In this document: in pieces, positions 1 through 8,819 of the stretch
Position numbering within the stretch: position 1 is the stretch's first letter
Layout of the letters: every line of letters begins with the position of its first letter
Assembly (NCBI RefSeq): GCF_900112475.1
Contig: NZ_FOLW01000005.1
Location: 124,001-188,000, forward strand
Source of the DNA: Pragia fontium DSM 5563 = ATCC 49100
Lineage (GTDB): Bacteria > Pseudomonadota > Gammaproteobacteria > Enterobacterales > Enterobacteriaceae
Direction of reading: 5' to 3'
Length of the DNA stretch: 64,000 bases
Made by a program: the position numbers and the translations under genes
The notes under the pieces: model-generated
Seen by the model: only the letters and a program-made list of their open reading frames with translations
The model's database searches: none
Told to the model about the DNA's origin: nothing

Positions 1-2
1 GT

Positions 3-407
3 GGGCAAACCTACATGAAGACATGGCCGAATGAAAAACGTTTGGCGGTAGTCTTTCCCGAAAACCGCATTACGACTGCAACGCGGTTTGGGGTACGTTT
101 TATGCCACCCATCGCCATCTTTACTTTAGCATGGCAGATTGCAATGAATGGCCAACTTGGGCCAGCAATAGCCGCAGCTATTTTTGCCTGTAGCCTACCG
201 ATGCAAGGACTATGGTGGTTGGGGAAACGATCCGTTTCCACTTTGCCACCAACGTTAAAGCAATGGTTTCATGAATTATGTGACAAACTGAATGAGGCGG
301 GGCAGGAAATCGCACCGTTGGAGCAGGAACCTACCTATCAGCATTTGGCTGAACTACTAAACCACGCCTTTAAGCAGTTGGATAAAACCTTTCTGGATGA
401 GCTTTAG
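3..407 (+). CDS. yfbV: YfbV (UPF0208) inner-membrane protein, 5' end cut off
   Basis: This is the C-terminal part of the UPF0208 membrane protein YfbV. The reading frame is open to the window edge: codons before the first ATG at 15 read GQTY, matching GQHY just before the KTWP segment of E. coli YfbV. The true start therefore lies upstream, and the ATG at 15 is internal. About 133 of roughly 151 residues are present. Two hydrophobic segments are visible (around [16 protein letters not shown] and [19 protein letters not shown]), followed by a cytosolic-looking tail ending [12 protein letters not shown] as in E. coli. In E. coli it lies next to ackA, which would be just outside the window. E. 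coli YfbV has been linked to insulating the Ter macrodomain; nothing here tests that. Confidence 0.93.
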   Translation, partial: GQTYMKTWPNEKRLAVVFPENRITTATRFGVRFMPPIAIFTLAWQIAMNGQLGPAIAAAIFACSLPMQGLWWLGKRSVSTLPPTLKQWFHELCDKLNEAGQEIAPLEQEPTYQHLAELLNHAFKQLDKTFLDEL

Positions 408-432
408 TTTGACAGCTTAGAACAGTTGAAAA

Positions 433-925
433 CATCCTCGTCATTCCGGTGAAAACCGGAATCTGGTTTTTAGCTTAATGGCAGCATTTGGCTTAAGAGC
501 GAGATCCTGGCTTTTGCCAGGATGACGATGTGAGTGCTGTGGATAGACTTGAGTTGCTCAACTGAACCATAATTCCTGTCATCGTTGTCATTACCGTAAT
601 CACAGTTATTCACACCATCCTCATCATTCCGGTGAAAACCGGAATCTGGTTTTTAGCTTAATGGCTGCATTTGGCTTAAGGGCGAGATCCTGGCTTTCGC
701 CAGGATGACGATGTGAGTGCTGTGGATAGACTTGAATTGATCAACTGAACCATAATTCCTGCCATCGTTGCCATCGTTGCCATCGTTGTTATCACTGTAA
801 TCACAGTCATTCACACCATCCTCGTCATTCCGGTGAAAACCGGAATCTGGTTTTTAGCTTAATGGCAGCGTTTGGTTTAAGGGCGAGCTTCTGGCTTTCG
901 CCGGAATGACGATGTGAGTGCTGTG
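433..925. repeat. Three tandem copies of a hairpin-rich intergenic repeat
   Basis: Three direct copies start at about 433, 616 and 817, so the first period is 183 bp and the second 201 bp. Each begins with CATCCTCGTCATTCCGGTG or a close variant, containing a short stem (CCGGT-gaaa-ACCGG). After about 55 bp a second stem follows (CCTGGC-TTTT-GCCAGG in copy 1), leading into GGATGACGATGTGAGTGCTGTG. Unit ends are inversely related (CGTCATTCCGG against CCGGAATGACG in copy 3), so each unit is a mosaic palindrome. The linker after copy 2 carries extra GCCATCGTT iterations that account for the 18-bp longer spacing. Copy 3 ends near 925. No open frame of interest crosses it. It resembles REP/MITE-like dispersed elements in structure, but I cannot name the family. 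Confidence 0.85.
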
Positions 926-1139
926 AATTACTTTAATCAATAAATTAACGATACGTTCACTTATCCTGATACCCATTCACCTCTATTTTCTGCTTATTTA
1001 TCACCGATAGACTAAACAAAAAATTACACTGAATGTGTATCACTCTGTTGCGCAATATGACATTCTCTAGGCATTAGTGATGGTGTTTTTATTCACACAC
1101 AGATTTATTTTTTATTTTTGAATCTTAGGAGTTGTTATC

Positions 1140-1646
1140 GTGGAAATGACTAATGCCCAACGGCTAATCCTCTCAAACCAATATAAAATGATGACCATGA
1201 TGGATCCTGAAAACGCCGAGCGCTATCGTCGTTTACAGACCATTATCGAGCGGGGTTTTGGTTTGCAGATGAAGGAACTGGAGCGAGAGTTCGGTGAACT
1301 GAATGAAGACACCTGCCGTACTATTATTAATATTATGGAAATGCATCATGCGCTAGGCGTTTCCTTTGAAAACCTGCGCGACCATCTGAAAGATAAAGCG
1401 GAAATTGATGAACGCCGTATCGCATTTCTCGGTTTTGATGCCGCCACAGAAGCACGCTACTTAAGCTATGTTCGCTTCCTGGTCAATACCGAAGGTCGTT
1501 ATACTCACTTTGACTCCGGCACCCACGGTTTTAACGCACAGACTAAAATGTGGGATAAATATCAGCGCATGTTGGCAATCTGGCAATCCTGTCCGCGCCA
1601 GTACCATTTGTGCGCTATCGAGATTTCACAAATCATTAATGCCTAA
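1140..1646 (+). CDS. yfbU: YfbU family protein
   Basis: YfbU is a conserved small cytosolic protein (UPF0304) of unknown biochemical role. The 168-residue product is near-identical in character to E. coli YfbU (164 aa): it opens [18 protein letters not shown] and contains [11 protein letters not shown] and GTHGFNAQT. The start is a GTG at 1140 with TAGGAG at 1126-1131, giving good spacing; the second codon set EMTN matches E. coli. No signal peptide or membrane segment is visible. It is preceded by the repeat array and a 215-bp stretch that should hold its promoter, and followed by a perfect palindrome before yfbT. Confidence 0.95.
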   Translation: MEMTNAQRLILSNQYKMMTMMDPENAERYRRLQTIIERGFGLQMKELEREFGELNEDTCRTIINIMEMHHALGVSFENLRDHLKDKAEIDERRIAFLGFDAATEARYLSYVRFLVNTEGRYTHFDSGTHGFNAQTKMWDKYQRMLAIWQSCPRQYHLCAIEISQIINA

Positions 1647-1653
1647 TAGATTT

Positions 1654-1687
1654 CGATACCCTATCGGTTTAAACCGATAGGGTATCG
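1654..1687. terminator. Perfect 34-bp palindrome after yfbU
   Basis: Seventeen-base arms (CGATACCCTATCGGTTT and its exact complement) meet without a loop. In RNA this would fold as a strong hairpin right after the yfbU stop. There is no U-run behind it, so it is not a textbook Rho-independent terminator. It could act as an mRNA 3'-end stabiliser or an attenuator ahead of yfbT. Confidence 0.5.
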
Positions 1688-1693
1688 AGTGTA

Positions 1694-2374
1694 ATGATAT
1701 TTATTGATGGGAATAGCGAATTGAAAGGTAAAGGTTTTCTGTTTGATCTGGATGGTACGTTGGTCAGTTCTCTGGCGGTTGTTGAGCGGGCGTGGCTGGG
1801 ATTGGCGCAACGTCTAAACGCCGATCCTCAGGAAGTACTGGATTTTATCCACGGTAAACAGGCTATCACTTCCCTACGCCACTTTATGAAAGGGCGCAGT
1901 GATGAAGAGATTAAGCATGAGTTTGACCGATTGGAACAAATCGAAGCCTCTGATACCGAGGGGATTGTGGCGTTACCGGGTGCGATAGAGTTGCTTAATC
2001 AGTTGGATACATTAAGTATTCCATGGGCTATTGTGACATCCGGTACGGTGCCGATTGCTCATGCTCGATGTAAAGCGGCGGGTATTCCATTTCCTGAGGT
2101 GTTTATTACCGCTGAATTAGTGGCGCGTGGTAAACCGGAGCCGGATGCTTATTTACTCGGCGCGCAACGTTTAGGATTAGAGCCTGCTCACTGTATCGCC
2201 GTGGAAGATGCGGCGGCAGGTCTGGCCTCCGGTTTGGCGGCAGGTTGCCAAGTGATTGCAGTTAACGTACCGGCGAATACGCCAGAGCTGGCACGAGTGG
2301 ATAAGGTATTGGATTCACTTGAGCAGATTACGCTAGATTATGCTGATAACATTGTCAGAATCCAATTTCGCTAG
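1694..2374 (+). CDS. hxpA: HAD-family sugar phosphatase YfbT/HxpA
   Basis: A cytosolic haloacid-dehalogenase superfamily phosphatase, equivalent to E. coli YfbT (HxpA), which acts on sugar phosphates in vitro. HAD motif I is FLFDLDGTLV; motif II is IVTSG; motif III/IV are the lysine in RGKPEPDAY and VEDAAAGLASG. The cap region contains the family string HGKQAITSLRHFM. The ATG at 1694 adds about 10 residues (MIFIDGNSE) not seen in E. coli. A TTG at 1721, giving a protein that starts MKGKGFLF, is an alternative with a weak GGGAA-like site before it; I kept the ATG without firm proof. A bidirectional terminator follows the gene. Confidence 0.92.
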   Translation: MIFIDGNSELKGKGFLFDLDGTLVSSLAVVERAWLGLAQRLNADPQEVLDFIHGKQAITSLRHFMKGRSDEEIKHEFDRLEQIEASDTEGIVALPGAIELLNQLDTLSIPWAIVTSGTVPIAHARCKAAGIPFPEVFITAELVARGKPEPDAYLLGAQRLGLEPAHCIAVEDAAAGLASGLAAGCQVIAVNVPANTPELARVDKVLDSLEQITLDYADNIVRIQFR

Positions 2375-2402
2375 TCCAATGCGTTATTAGCCGCATAAAT
2401 CT

Positions 2403-2432
2403 AAAAAAGCTCCATATTAAGGAGCTTTTTTT
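2403..2432 (+). terminator. Rho-independent terminator after yfbT
   Basis: AAAAAAGCTCC, a six-base loop, then GGAGCTTTTTTT: a short GC-containing stem with a long U-run. The A-run on the other side means it could also work on the opposite strand. Confidence 0.88.
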
Positions 2433-2664
2433 ATCGCCTTGAAAATAGAATTTATCTGTAACTTCATTATGATGGTTGAAGATTTTTCTTTTCATTGAAA
2501 TTCATCTCACAACGTATTTTATTTTAATTTTTTAAGTTAAATCGCATATTTTTTCACTTTAATGGTTAAAAATAGGTTAACTTTGTCATTCATAATAAAA
2601 AACGGCATTGAACCGGGTATTTTATATAACTTGAATTCTAATAATATATTGATGTGGAGCAGTA

Positions 2665-2678
2665 TGTTTAGCTAAACA
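2665..2678. promoter_or_regulatory. 14-bp perfect palindrome just before the yfbS ribosome site
   Basis: TGTTTAGCTAAACA is a perfect inverted repeat two bases upstream of the AGGGAG ribosome-binding site of yfbS. It could be a protein operator or an mRNA hairpin controlling initiation. I do not recognise the regulator. A TATAAC-like -10 lies about 40 bases further up (near 2624). Confidence 0.3.
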
Positions 2679-2691
2679 GTAGGGAGCAACC

Positions 2692-4560
2692 GTGATTGAT
2701 CGATTACTAACCATGATGGGTACCTTAGCCGATAGCCAGCTTTTCTGGGTGGTATGCTTCCTGTTTGTCGCAATCATTTTGTTTGTTTCCAATAAAGTCC
2801 GAATGGACGTTGTCGCGCTATTGCTGATCACTGTTTTTGTCACCAGCGGTATTCTTACTCTTCCTGAAGCTATTTCCGGCTTCAGCGATCCTAACGTTAT
2901 TCTGATTGCCTTACTTTTTGTTATCGGCGAGGGGCTGGTACGTACCGGTATTGCTTATCAGGTTGGAGACTGGTTGGTGCGAGTCGCGGGCAGCAGCGAA
3001 ACTAAGTTGTTGGTGCTGCTTATGCTGGCCGTTGCTGGTTTGGGGTCGGTGATGAGCTCAACCGGCGTAGTGGCCATTTTTATTCCCGTTGTGATGAGTG
3101 TTTCTTCTCGTATGGAACGGCCACCGGGTCGTTTAATGATGCCACTGGCTTTTGCTGGCCTTATCAGCGGTATGATGACGCTGGTAGCAACGCCGCCAAA
3201 CCTGGTGGTTAACAGTGAATTGGAACGCTATGGTGCCGGACAATTCAGTTTCTTCAGCTTTACGCCCATTGGCATTTTGATTTTGTTGTTTGGTATTGGC
3301 TATATGCTGCTGGTGCGGCGTTGGTTGGTGAAGCCGGTGGATCAGACCAGCCCTAAATCTCGCTCTCGTCGTACCATGCGCGATCTGATTCATGATTATA
3401 AACTCAGCGGCCGCGCTCGTCGGTTGTCAATTCGTCCGGGTTCTCCGCTGATTGGGCGCTCGTTGGATGAACTACATCTACGCTCGCGCTACAGTGCCAA
3501 CGTTATTGGTATTGAACGTTGGCGTAAATTTCGTCGGGTGATGATTAGCGCCTTTGCCGCCACTGAACTGCGGGTACATGATATTTTGCTGGTGGATATT
3601 CACGGTCCGGAAGTTGACGTACGCCATTTTTGTACCGAAGAGCTGCTTGAGCCGATGATTTTGCGCGGTGAGTATTTTTCTGAACAGGCGCGTGAAGTGG
3701 GTATGGCTGAGGTGTCTCTCATTCCGGATTCTGAATATATTGGCAAGACCTTGCGCCAGATGACGTTTCGTACCCGCTATAATTTGAACGTTATCGGTAT
3801 ACGTCGCAATGGCAAATTGATTGAAAACAGCCAAATAGATGAAGAGCTGAAGGTTGGCGATATGATGTTGGTTATTGGTGACTGGCGTCAGATTCGTCAA
3901 TTACAAACCAATACTCGCGATTTTTTGGTGATGAATTTACCTGCCGAAGTCGACGAGGTCGCGCCAGCTACCAGTCAGGCTCCTCATGCGCTGCTTTGCT
4001 TGATTTTAATGATTTTCCTGATGGTGACCGATATTGTGCCAAACGTGATTGCCGCACTGTTGGCCTGTTTGCTGATGGGAAAATTCCGCTGTATTGATAT
4101 GGAAGGGGCATATAAATCCATTCACTGGCCAACTTTGATACTGATTGTCGGTATGTTGCCGTTTGCTCAGGCCCTGCAAAAAACCGGCGGTATTGATTTA
4201 GTGGTACAGGGTTTGATGGATACCGTCGGGGATATGGGGCCGAGGGTGGTTTTACTTAGCCTGTTTGTTCTGTGTGCTGTGATTGGTTTGTTTATATCCA
4301 ATACCGCAACGGCAGTATTGATGGCACCGATTGCGATCGGTGCTGCTAACCAAATGGGTGTTTCAGCCTTACCTTTTGCGATGGTGGTGGCGGTTGCTGC
4401 ATCGGCAGCTTTTATGACGCCTGTTTCTTCACCGGTGAATACCATGGTATTGGGGCCGGGGGGATATAAATTTAGCGATTTTATCCGTATTGGCGTACCG
4501 TTTACGCTATTGGTGATGGTGATTAGCGTGGTCATTATTCCGTTACTGTTCCCGTTCTGA
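2692..4560 (+). CDS. yfbS: SLC13/DASS-family anion transporter YfbS
   Basis: An inner-membrane transporter of the divalent anion:Na+ symporter type, equivalent to E. coli YfbS (610 aa; here 622). Hydrophobic segments occupy roughly residues 15-225. A soluble central region of about 170 residues (240-415) holds two RCK_C/TrkA-C-like repeats: the motif [21 protein letters not shown] is echoed by [22 protein letters not shown] second membrane block follows to the C-terminus. Conserved transport-site strings are [11 protein letters not shown] and [15 protein letters not shown] start at 2692, with AGGGAG at 2681-2686. The natural substrate is not known. No gene is visible in the AT-rich 2433-2691 stretch upstream. 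Confidence 0.93.
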   Translation: MIDRLLTMMGTLADSQLFWVVCFLFVAIILFVSNKVRMDVVALLLITVFVTSGILTLPEAISGFSDPNVILIALLFVIGEGLVRTGIAYQVGDWLVRVAGSSETKLLVLLMLAVAGLGSVMSSTGVVAIFIPVVMSVSSRMERPPGRLMMPLAFAGLISGMMTLVATPPNLVVNSELERYGAGQFSFFSFTPIGILILLFGIGYMLLVRRWLVKPVDQTSPKSRSRRTMRDLIHDYKLSGRARRLSIRPGSPLIGRSLDELHLRSRYSANVIGIERWRKFRRVMISAFAATELRVHDILLVDIHGPEVDVRHFCTEELLEPMILRGEYFSEQAREVGMAEVSLIPDSEYIGKTLRQMTFRTRYNLNVIGIRRNGKLIENSQIDEELKVGDMMLVIGDWRQIRQLQTNTRDFLVMNLPAEVDEVAPATSQAPHALLCLILMIFLMVTDIVPNVIAALLACLLMGKFRCIDMEGAYKSIHWPTLILIVGMLPFAQALQKTGGIDLVVQGLMDTVGDMGPRVVLLSLFVLCAVIGLFISNTATAVLMAPIAIGAANQMGVSALPFAMVVAVAASAAFMTPVSSPVNTMVLGPGGYKFSDFIRIGVPFTLLVMVISVVIIPLLFPF

Positions 4561-4569
4561 TACATATTT

Positions 4570-4614
4570 CAGTCATCATTCGTTCATAAAACTGACATTT
4601 ACGCTGAGTAATCT
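4570..4614 (+). promoter_or_regulatory. PhoB (Pho box) promoter of the alkaline phosphatase operon
   Basis: CGTTCATAAAACTGACAT (4581-4598) matches the consensus CTGTCATAAAWCTGTCAY at about 15 of 18 positions. The preceding 11-mer CAGTCATCATT (4570-4580) extends it to three consecutive 11-bp half-sites. Ten bases after the 18-bp box sits TAATCT (4609-4614) as a -10, the same spacing I recall for E. coli phoA, and there is no good -35, as expected for PhoB-activated promoters. The match is seen directly; control by PhoB is inferred. Confidence 0.68.
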
Positions 4615-4648
4615 TGCTTCTGAAAATGAAAACATCAGGAGAAACAGG

Positions 4649-6406
4649 ATGAAGGCAAGTTGGTTTATTCCCATGACTTTGGCATTGGTACCGGTTTTAG
4701 TTCCCGTTACGGCGTCTGCCGTGAATATCTATCCTATCGATCGCGCAACGATGCTAACCGGTGGAAAATTTGATTTTAAAGTTGAGTTTGAGCAGGAAGT
4801 TAACCCCGAAAAGGTTAGCGTAAAAATCAACGGAAAGGATTACCAGCAGGTCTGGGGCAAGAAGAGTGAATTTATTAAAAATGAAGACGGTGCTAAAGCC
4901 TCTTCATTGGTAGTGAAAAACGTCGATTTAACGTCACCGGGTGCTTATAAAGTGGAGGTTTCTGCCGGTGATGAAAAAGGCAGCGTAAGCTGGAATATCT
5001 ATCAAACCCCAGCAAAACGCCAGGCTAAAAATGTGATTCTGTTTATCGGTGATGGCCTCTCCGTAGCGCATCGTACCGGCGCTCGTATTCTGTCCAAGGG
5101 CATTACCGAAGGAAAAGCCGATGGTCGTCTGGCGATGGATGATTTATCGAATATGGCCTTTATTGGCACCTCCAGCACCGACTCAATTGCTGCTGATAGC
5201 GCCAATACCATGAGCGCCTATATGACTGGCCATAAATCTGGCGTTAACGCGTTGGGCGTTTACGTCAGCCGCGCCAAAGATTCCCTTAATCATCCCAAGC
5301 AGGAAACGTTAGGGGAACTTCTGAAACGCACGACCAATATGTCGGTGGGTATTGTGAGTGATGCCGAACTGGAAGACGCCACACCTGCTGCCGTTGTTTC
5401 CCATACTCGTCGTCGTGCGGATAAGTCTGAAATCGTTAGCATGTTTTATGACGTCAAACCGGAAGTGATGTTGGGAGGAGGTTCGGCCTATTTCCTGCCG
5501 CAAACCACGCCGGGCTCTAAGCGTAAAGATGACCAAAACTATATTGAACGTTTTCAGCAGGCGGGATATCAATTAGCTACCGATGCTGATTCCCTCAAGC
5601 AACAGGGAGCCAGTGCCAGTAAACTCTTGGGACTGTTCCATACCGGTAATATGGATGATGTGCTGGATCGTCGTTTTCTGAAAAATGATGTCACCAAAAA
5701 ATTCCCTAACCAGCCAGATCTGACGGAAATGACGCAAACGGCGTTGGATGTACTGTCGAAAAATGATAATGGCTTCTTCCTGATGGTAGAGTCAGCCTTG
5801 ATCGATAAGGCTTCTCATCCGCTGGATTGGGAGCGCTCCATCTATAACACCATCATGCTGGATCAATCGGTAGCCGTGGCCAAGAAATTTGCCGAAACTC
5901 ACCCAGATACGCTGATTATCGTCACTGGCGATCATACTCACGGTATCTCAATTATTGGTACCGTTGACGATAATAAACCGGGTAGCGACATGCGTGAAAA
6001 GGTTGGGGTGTATGAGACGGCAGGCTATCCGAACTATCAGGATAAAAATGGCGACGGTTATCCGGATAAAGTCGATGTATCCAAACGCCTGGCAGTGTTC
6101 TTCAATAACTTCCCTGACTATTATGAAACTTTCCGGCCTAAGCTGGATGGACGTTTTGTCCCGGCCATTCAGAATGAGAAAGGTGAGTATATTGCCAATG
6201 CGGCCTATAAAGATGTTCCGGGAGCAGTATTAAGAACCGGAAATATTCCCCGTGATGCCGACACTGGCGTACATTCCGTCGATGACATGATTGTTCAAGC
6301 ATCCGGTCCTGGTTCTGAACGTATTCGTGGCTATATGGATAATACCGAACTGTTTCGAGTAATTACCGATGCACTGTCATTAGGTCATGGTAAGCAAGGG
6401 CAATAA
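4649..6406 (+). CDS. Exported alkaline phosphatase (PhoA superfamily)
   Basis: A periplasmic or secreted phosphomonoesterase releasing inorganic phosphate. Residues 1-24 form a Sec signal peptide ending TASA. An Ig-like beta-rich region of about 100 residues precedes the catalytic domain. The full PhoA metal/nucleophile set can be read: GDG (Asp ~135), nucleophile in ADSANTMSAYMTG (Ser ~184), EDATPAA (as E. coli DATPAA), VESALIDKASH (Glu/Asp/His), TGDHTH (Asp/His) and DTGVHSVDD (His). DKNGDGYPDKVD looks like an EF-hand-type calcium loop inserted late. At 585 aa it is longer than E. coli PhoA (471 aa), and it lies in a different neighbourhood. AGGAG precedes the start at a normal distance. It is first gene of an operon with the next three genes. 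Confidence 0.93.
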   Translation: MKASWFIPMTLALVPVLVPVTASAVNIYPIDRATMLTGGKFDFKVEFEQEVNPEKVSVKINGKDYQQVWGKKSEFIKNEDGAKASSLVVKNVDLTSPGAYKVEVSAGDEKGSVSWNIYQTPAKRQAKNVILFIGDGLSVAHRTGARILSKGITEGKADGRLAMDDLSNMAFIGTSSTDSIAADSANTMSAYMTGHKSGVNALGVYVSRAKDSLNHPKQETLGELLKRTTNMSVGIVSDAELEDATPAAVVSHTRRRADKSEIVSMFYDVKPEVMLGGGSAYFLPQTTPGSKRKDDQNYIERFQQAGYQLATDADSLKQQGASASKLLGLFHTGNMDDVLDRRFLKNDVTKKFPNQPDLTEMTQTALDVLSKNDNGFFLMVESALIDKASHPLDWERSIYNTIMLDQSVAVAKKFAETHPDTLIIVTGDHTHGISIIGTVDDNKPGSDMREKVGVYETAGYPNYQDKNGDGYPDKVDVSKRLAVFFNNFPDYYETFRPKLDGRFVPAIQNEKGEYIANAAYKDVPGAVLRTGNIPRDADTGVHSVDDMIVQASGPGSERIRGYMDNTELFRVITDALSLGHGKQGQ

Positions 6407-6408
6407 TC

Positions 6409-6900
6409 ATGACGATTGTTGATAACAGCGGCCGGGATAATCCCGGCCCTATCGGTTTTAAAAAGGTTTCTGCCGTTTACTGCGCTTTTCTACTCCTGCT
6501 GCTGTGTCTGATTTCCATTCAACTTAAAGCTAAACCTACGCTGTCATTTGAACAGTTTTATGGTCATGTTGGCGTTTTAGGTTTGGAGTTTTCCGATCGG
6601 GTTAAACAGCTATCTGGTCAAGAGATAGAGATAAAGGGATTTATGGCACCACCTTTGAAAGCGGAGTCGCAGTTCTTTGTGTTAACTAAGATGCCAATGG
6701 CGCTGTGCCCATTCTGTTCATCCGACGCAGATTGGCCGGAAGACATTTTGGTGGTGTATCTGACAAAGCGGCAAACCTTTGTGCAGAATAACAGCATGAT
6801 TAAGGTGAGTGGAACGTTAGAGTACGGCACATGGCGCGATCCACAGAGCGGATTTGTCAGCTTACTGCGGCTAAGAGATGCCGAGTTCAGCCAGCTTTAA
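6409..6900 (+). CDS. Membrane-anchored small exported protein (DUF3299-like)
   Basis: A 163-residue protein that begins two bases after the phosphatase stop, so translation is probably coupled. Residues about 20-42 are strongly hydrophobic (uncleaved anchor or signal). The rest is a compact domain: EIEIKGFMAPPLK, then MALCPFCSSDADWPEDILVVY, then KVSGTLEYGTW. The G-x-M-x-P-x and CPFCSS pattern resembles small DUF3299-type proteins often found beside MacB-like ABC transporters; that assignment is from memory. The CPFC pair could bind a metal or form a disulphide. Function unknown. The gene is followed 12 bases later by the ABC ATPase with GGGGG as its ribosome site. Confidence 0.7.
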   Translation: MTIVDNSGRDNPGPIGFKKVSAVYCAFLLLLLCLISIQLKAKPTLSFEQFYGHVGVLGLEFSDRVKQLSGQEIEIKGFMAPPLKAESQFFVLTKMPMALCPFCSSDADWPEDILVVYLTKRQTFVQNNSMIKVSGTLEYGTWRDPQSGFVSLLRLRDAEFSQL

Positions 6901-6912
6901 TCAGGGGGAATC

Positions 6913-7602
6913 ATGTCAGAACTGTTTATTAATCAACTACAGGTAAGATTTAACGGTAGCTTACAGGCTGCATTGTCTATCCCAACATTGGTGGTAGCCA
7001 CAGGCTCTCATGTGGCGGTAACCGGTGTTTCAGGTAGTGGTAAAACCACGCTGGTTAATGCCATCAGTGGTCTTGAGCGATGCGATATCGGGCAGGTTTT
7101 CTGGGATGAGCAGGATATTGGTCGATTGTCAGAAAGCAAACGCGACCGTTGGCGAGCGGCCAGAATAGGCCTTGTCATGCAGGACTTTCATCTTTATCCG
7201 GGAATAAGTGCATTGGATAATGTATTGCTAGCGTCACGTTTTTATCGCTGGCGTATCCCGTCGACGTTAAAAGCCAGAGCGGAAGACCTGTTGGAGCAGG
7301 TGGGTATTCGGCAAGGGAAGCAGTGCGTTGACACGTTATCTCGCGGTGAGAAACAGCGGGTAGCTATTGCAAGAGCGCTGTTACCACAGCCGTCTATTGT
7401 GATTGCTGATGAACCAACCGCTAGTCTGGATGAGGAAAATGGTTTACAGGTTATACAACTGTTGACTCATTTTGCGCGAGAAGAAAAATCAACACTCATC
7501 TGTATTACCCACGATTCTCGCCTGACTAACGAGATGTACCGCCATATCACTCTGCAGAACGGCCGACCGGTGAAGGATATTGCCGTAGGAAGGCCATTAT
7601 GA
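6913..7602 (+). CDS. ABC transporter ATP-binding protein (LolD/MacB type)
   Basis: A 229-residue cytosolic ATPase. Walker A GVSGSGKTT is at residues ~38-46, the Q-loop in VMQDFHLYPGISAL, the signature LSRGEKQRVAIARALL at ~142, Walker B IVIADEPTASLD at ~162, and the H-loop in CITHDSR. This pattern places it with LolD/MacB/FtsE ATPases that pair with FtsX-like permeases. Its stop overlaps the next start (ATGA), so the two are translationally coupled. The substrate cannot be read from the ATPase. Confidence 0.93.
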   Translation: MSELFINQLQVRFNGSLQAALSIPTLVVATGSHVAVTGVSGSGKTTLVNAISGLERCDIGQVFWDEQDIGRLSESKRDRWRAARIGLVMQDFHLYPGISALDNVLLASRFYRWRIPSTLKARAEDLLEQVGIRQGKQCVDTLSRGEKQRVAIARALLPQPSIVIADEPTASLDEENGLQVIQLLTHFAREEKSTLICITHDSRLTNEMYRHITLQNGRPVKDIAVGRPL

Positions 7603-8771
7603 TCCCTTTTGGCGTGATATACGCAGACTTTAAACGTTTGTGGGGCGGTGCATTGGTTTTGATTATCCTGATCGCGTGCGCCATTGCTTTTAGTATGGTG
7701 GTGAATCTTCAGGAAAGAGCGCTGCGTGAAGGCAGTGCCAGAGCTGCCGATCGCTTTGATTTGGTGATTGGCGCCGCAGGCAGTGAAACGCAGCTCGTTC
7801 TGTCTACCGTCTTTCTTCAACCATCTTTGCTGCCTTTATTGGATGGAAAAGTGCTCAGTGAATTACAACATAATCCGCTGGTGGAGTGGGCCGCTCCGCT
7901 CGCTTTTGGCGATAGCTATATGGGAATGCCGGTTATCGGTACTGATGACCATCTTATCGCCGATCGTTTATCGACCAGTGATAAAGTTTTCCAAAGTGAT
8001 CATGATGCGATTGTTGGTGGGGCGAGTGGACTGGCTATTGGCGACAAGATTATACCGATTCACGGTCAAATTGGCGCTGAAGGTGCGCATCAACATAATG
8101 AGGCCAGCTATACCGTAACCAAAGTGTTACCGCTAAGTCACGATACGTGGGATAAGGCGATTTTGGTTCCCATTAAATCAGTATGGGATTTACACCATGT
8201 GGTTCATAAAGAGGGGGATACTCATGATGAGCAATTTGGCGCTATATCGGCAATAATCGTTAAACCAAAAAGCATCGCCGGGGCTTATCAGCTCAGAACG
8301 CAATATCGCGGAGGAGAAAGCCAAGCGGTTTTCCCGGGCGAAGTACTGGTGCGGTTATATGGCACACTGGGGGACGCCCGACAAATTCTGTCCTGGGTAG
8401 CAACCGGTACTCAATTTCTGGTCGTGGTGGCTATTTTGATGGTAGTAGTTATTCATTTAGAGCAGCGCAAGCGTCAACTGGGGGCTCTACGGGCTTTTGG
8501 CGCACCACAGAGGGGAGTCATTTCGTTGGTTTGGTGCGGTTTGATGCTGATAATGACCATCGGTATGGCGTTGGGTGTGCTGATTGGATATCTGGCGACT
8601 CTATGGATATCGGCGAACATTACCACGCGTTACGGTATGGCGCTGCCGGTTGAGATTAAACAGCAAGATTTGCTGATGATAGCAATAATGTGGGGTGTTT
8701 TAGCGGTAATTTTGCTGGTTCCTGCATTGTTGACCTATCGCTATTCTCCGGCTCAGGCGCTAAGAGGCTAG
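7599..8771 (+). CDS. FtsX/MacB-type ABC permease with His-rich periplasmic domain
   Basis: A 390-residue inner-membrane permease: one N-terminal helix (~18-38), a large periplasmic domain, then three C-terminal helices (~270-380), the FtsX arrangement. The sequence FDLVIGAAGSETQLVLSTVF near residue 50 is typical of one FtsX subfamily. Two histidine-rich stretches lie in the periplasmic domain: GAHQHNE (~162-168) and DLHHVVHKEGDTHDE (~197-211). From memory, a related ATPase/permease/DUF3299 set in Pseudomonas is induced by zinc starvation. A metal-related job is therefore inferred, and would fit an operon whose first product is a Zn/Mg metalloenzyme. No substrate is proven. Confidence 0.88.
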   Translation: MIPFGVIYADFKRLWGGALVLIILIACAIAFSMVVNLQERALREGSARAADRFDLVIGAAGSETQLVLSTVFLQPSLLPLLDGKVLSELQHNPLVEWAAPLAFGDSYMGMPVIGTDDHLIADRLSTSDKVFQSDHDAIVGGASGLAIGDKIIPIHGQIGAEGAHQHNEASYTVTKVLPLSHDTWDKAILVPIKSVWDLHHVVHKEGDTHDEQFGAISAIIVKPKSIAGAYQLRTQYRGGESQAVFPGEVLVRLYGTLGDARQILSWVATGTQFLVVVAILMVVVIHLEQRKRQLGALRAFGAPQRGVISLVWCGLMLIMTIGMALGVLIGYLATLWISANITTRYGMALPVEIKQQDLLMIAIMWGVLAVILLVPALLTYRYSPAQALRG

Positions 8772-8780
8772 TCACTGATT

Positions 8781-8817
8781 CTGGTTATCATCTTGTTGGA
8801 TGATAACCAGTTCATTT
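8781..8817 (+). terminator. Terminator between the ABC operon and yfbR
   Basis: CTGGTTATCATC, loop TTGTTG, then GATGATAACCAG followed by TTCATTT: a 12-bp perfect stem with a modest U-rich tail, lying between convergent genes. Confidence 0.75.
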
Positions 8818-8819
8818 AG

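Noticed and set aside
433-925. CRISPR array
   Set aside because: Only three long units (183-201 bp) with conserved linkers, not short repeats with unique spacers, and no cas genes.
2692-4560. Two separate proteins (transporter plus TrkA-like regulator)
   Set aside because: One continuous frame matching the known YfbS domain order; no internal start with a ribosome site is needed.
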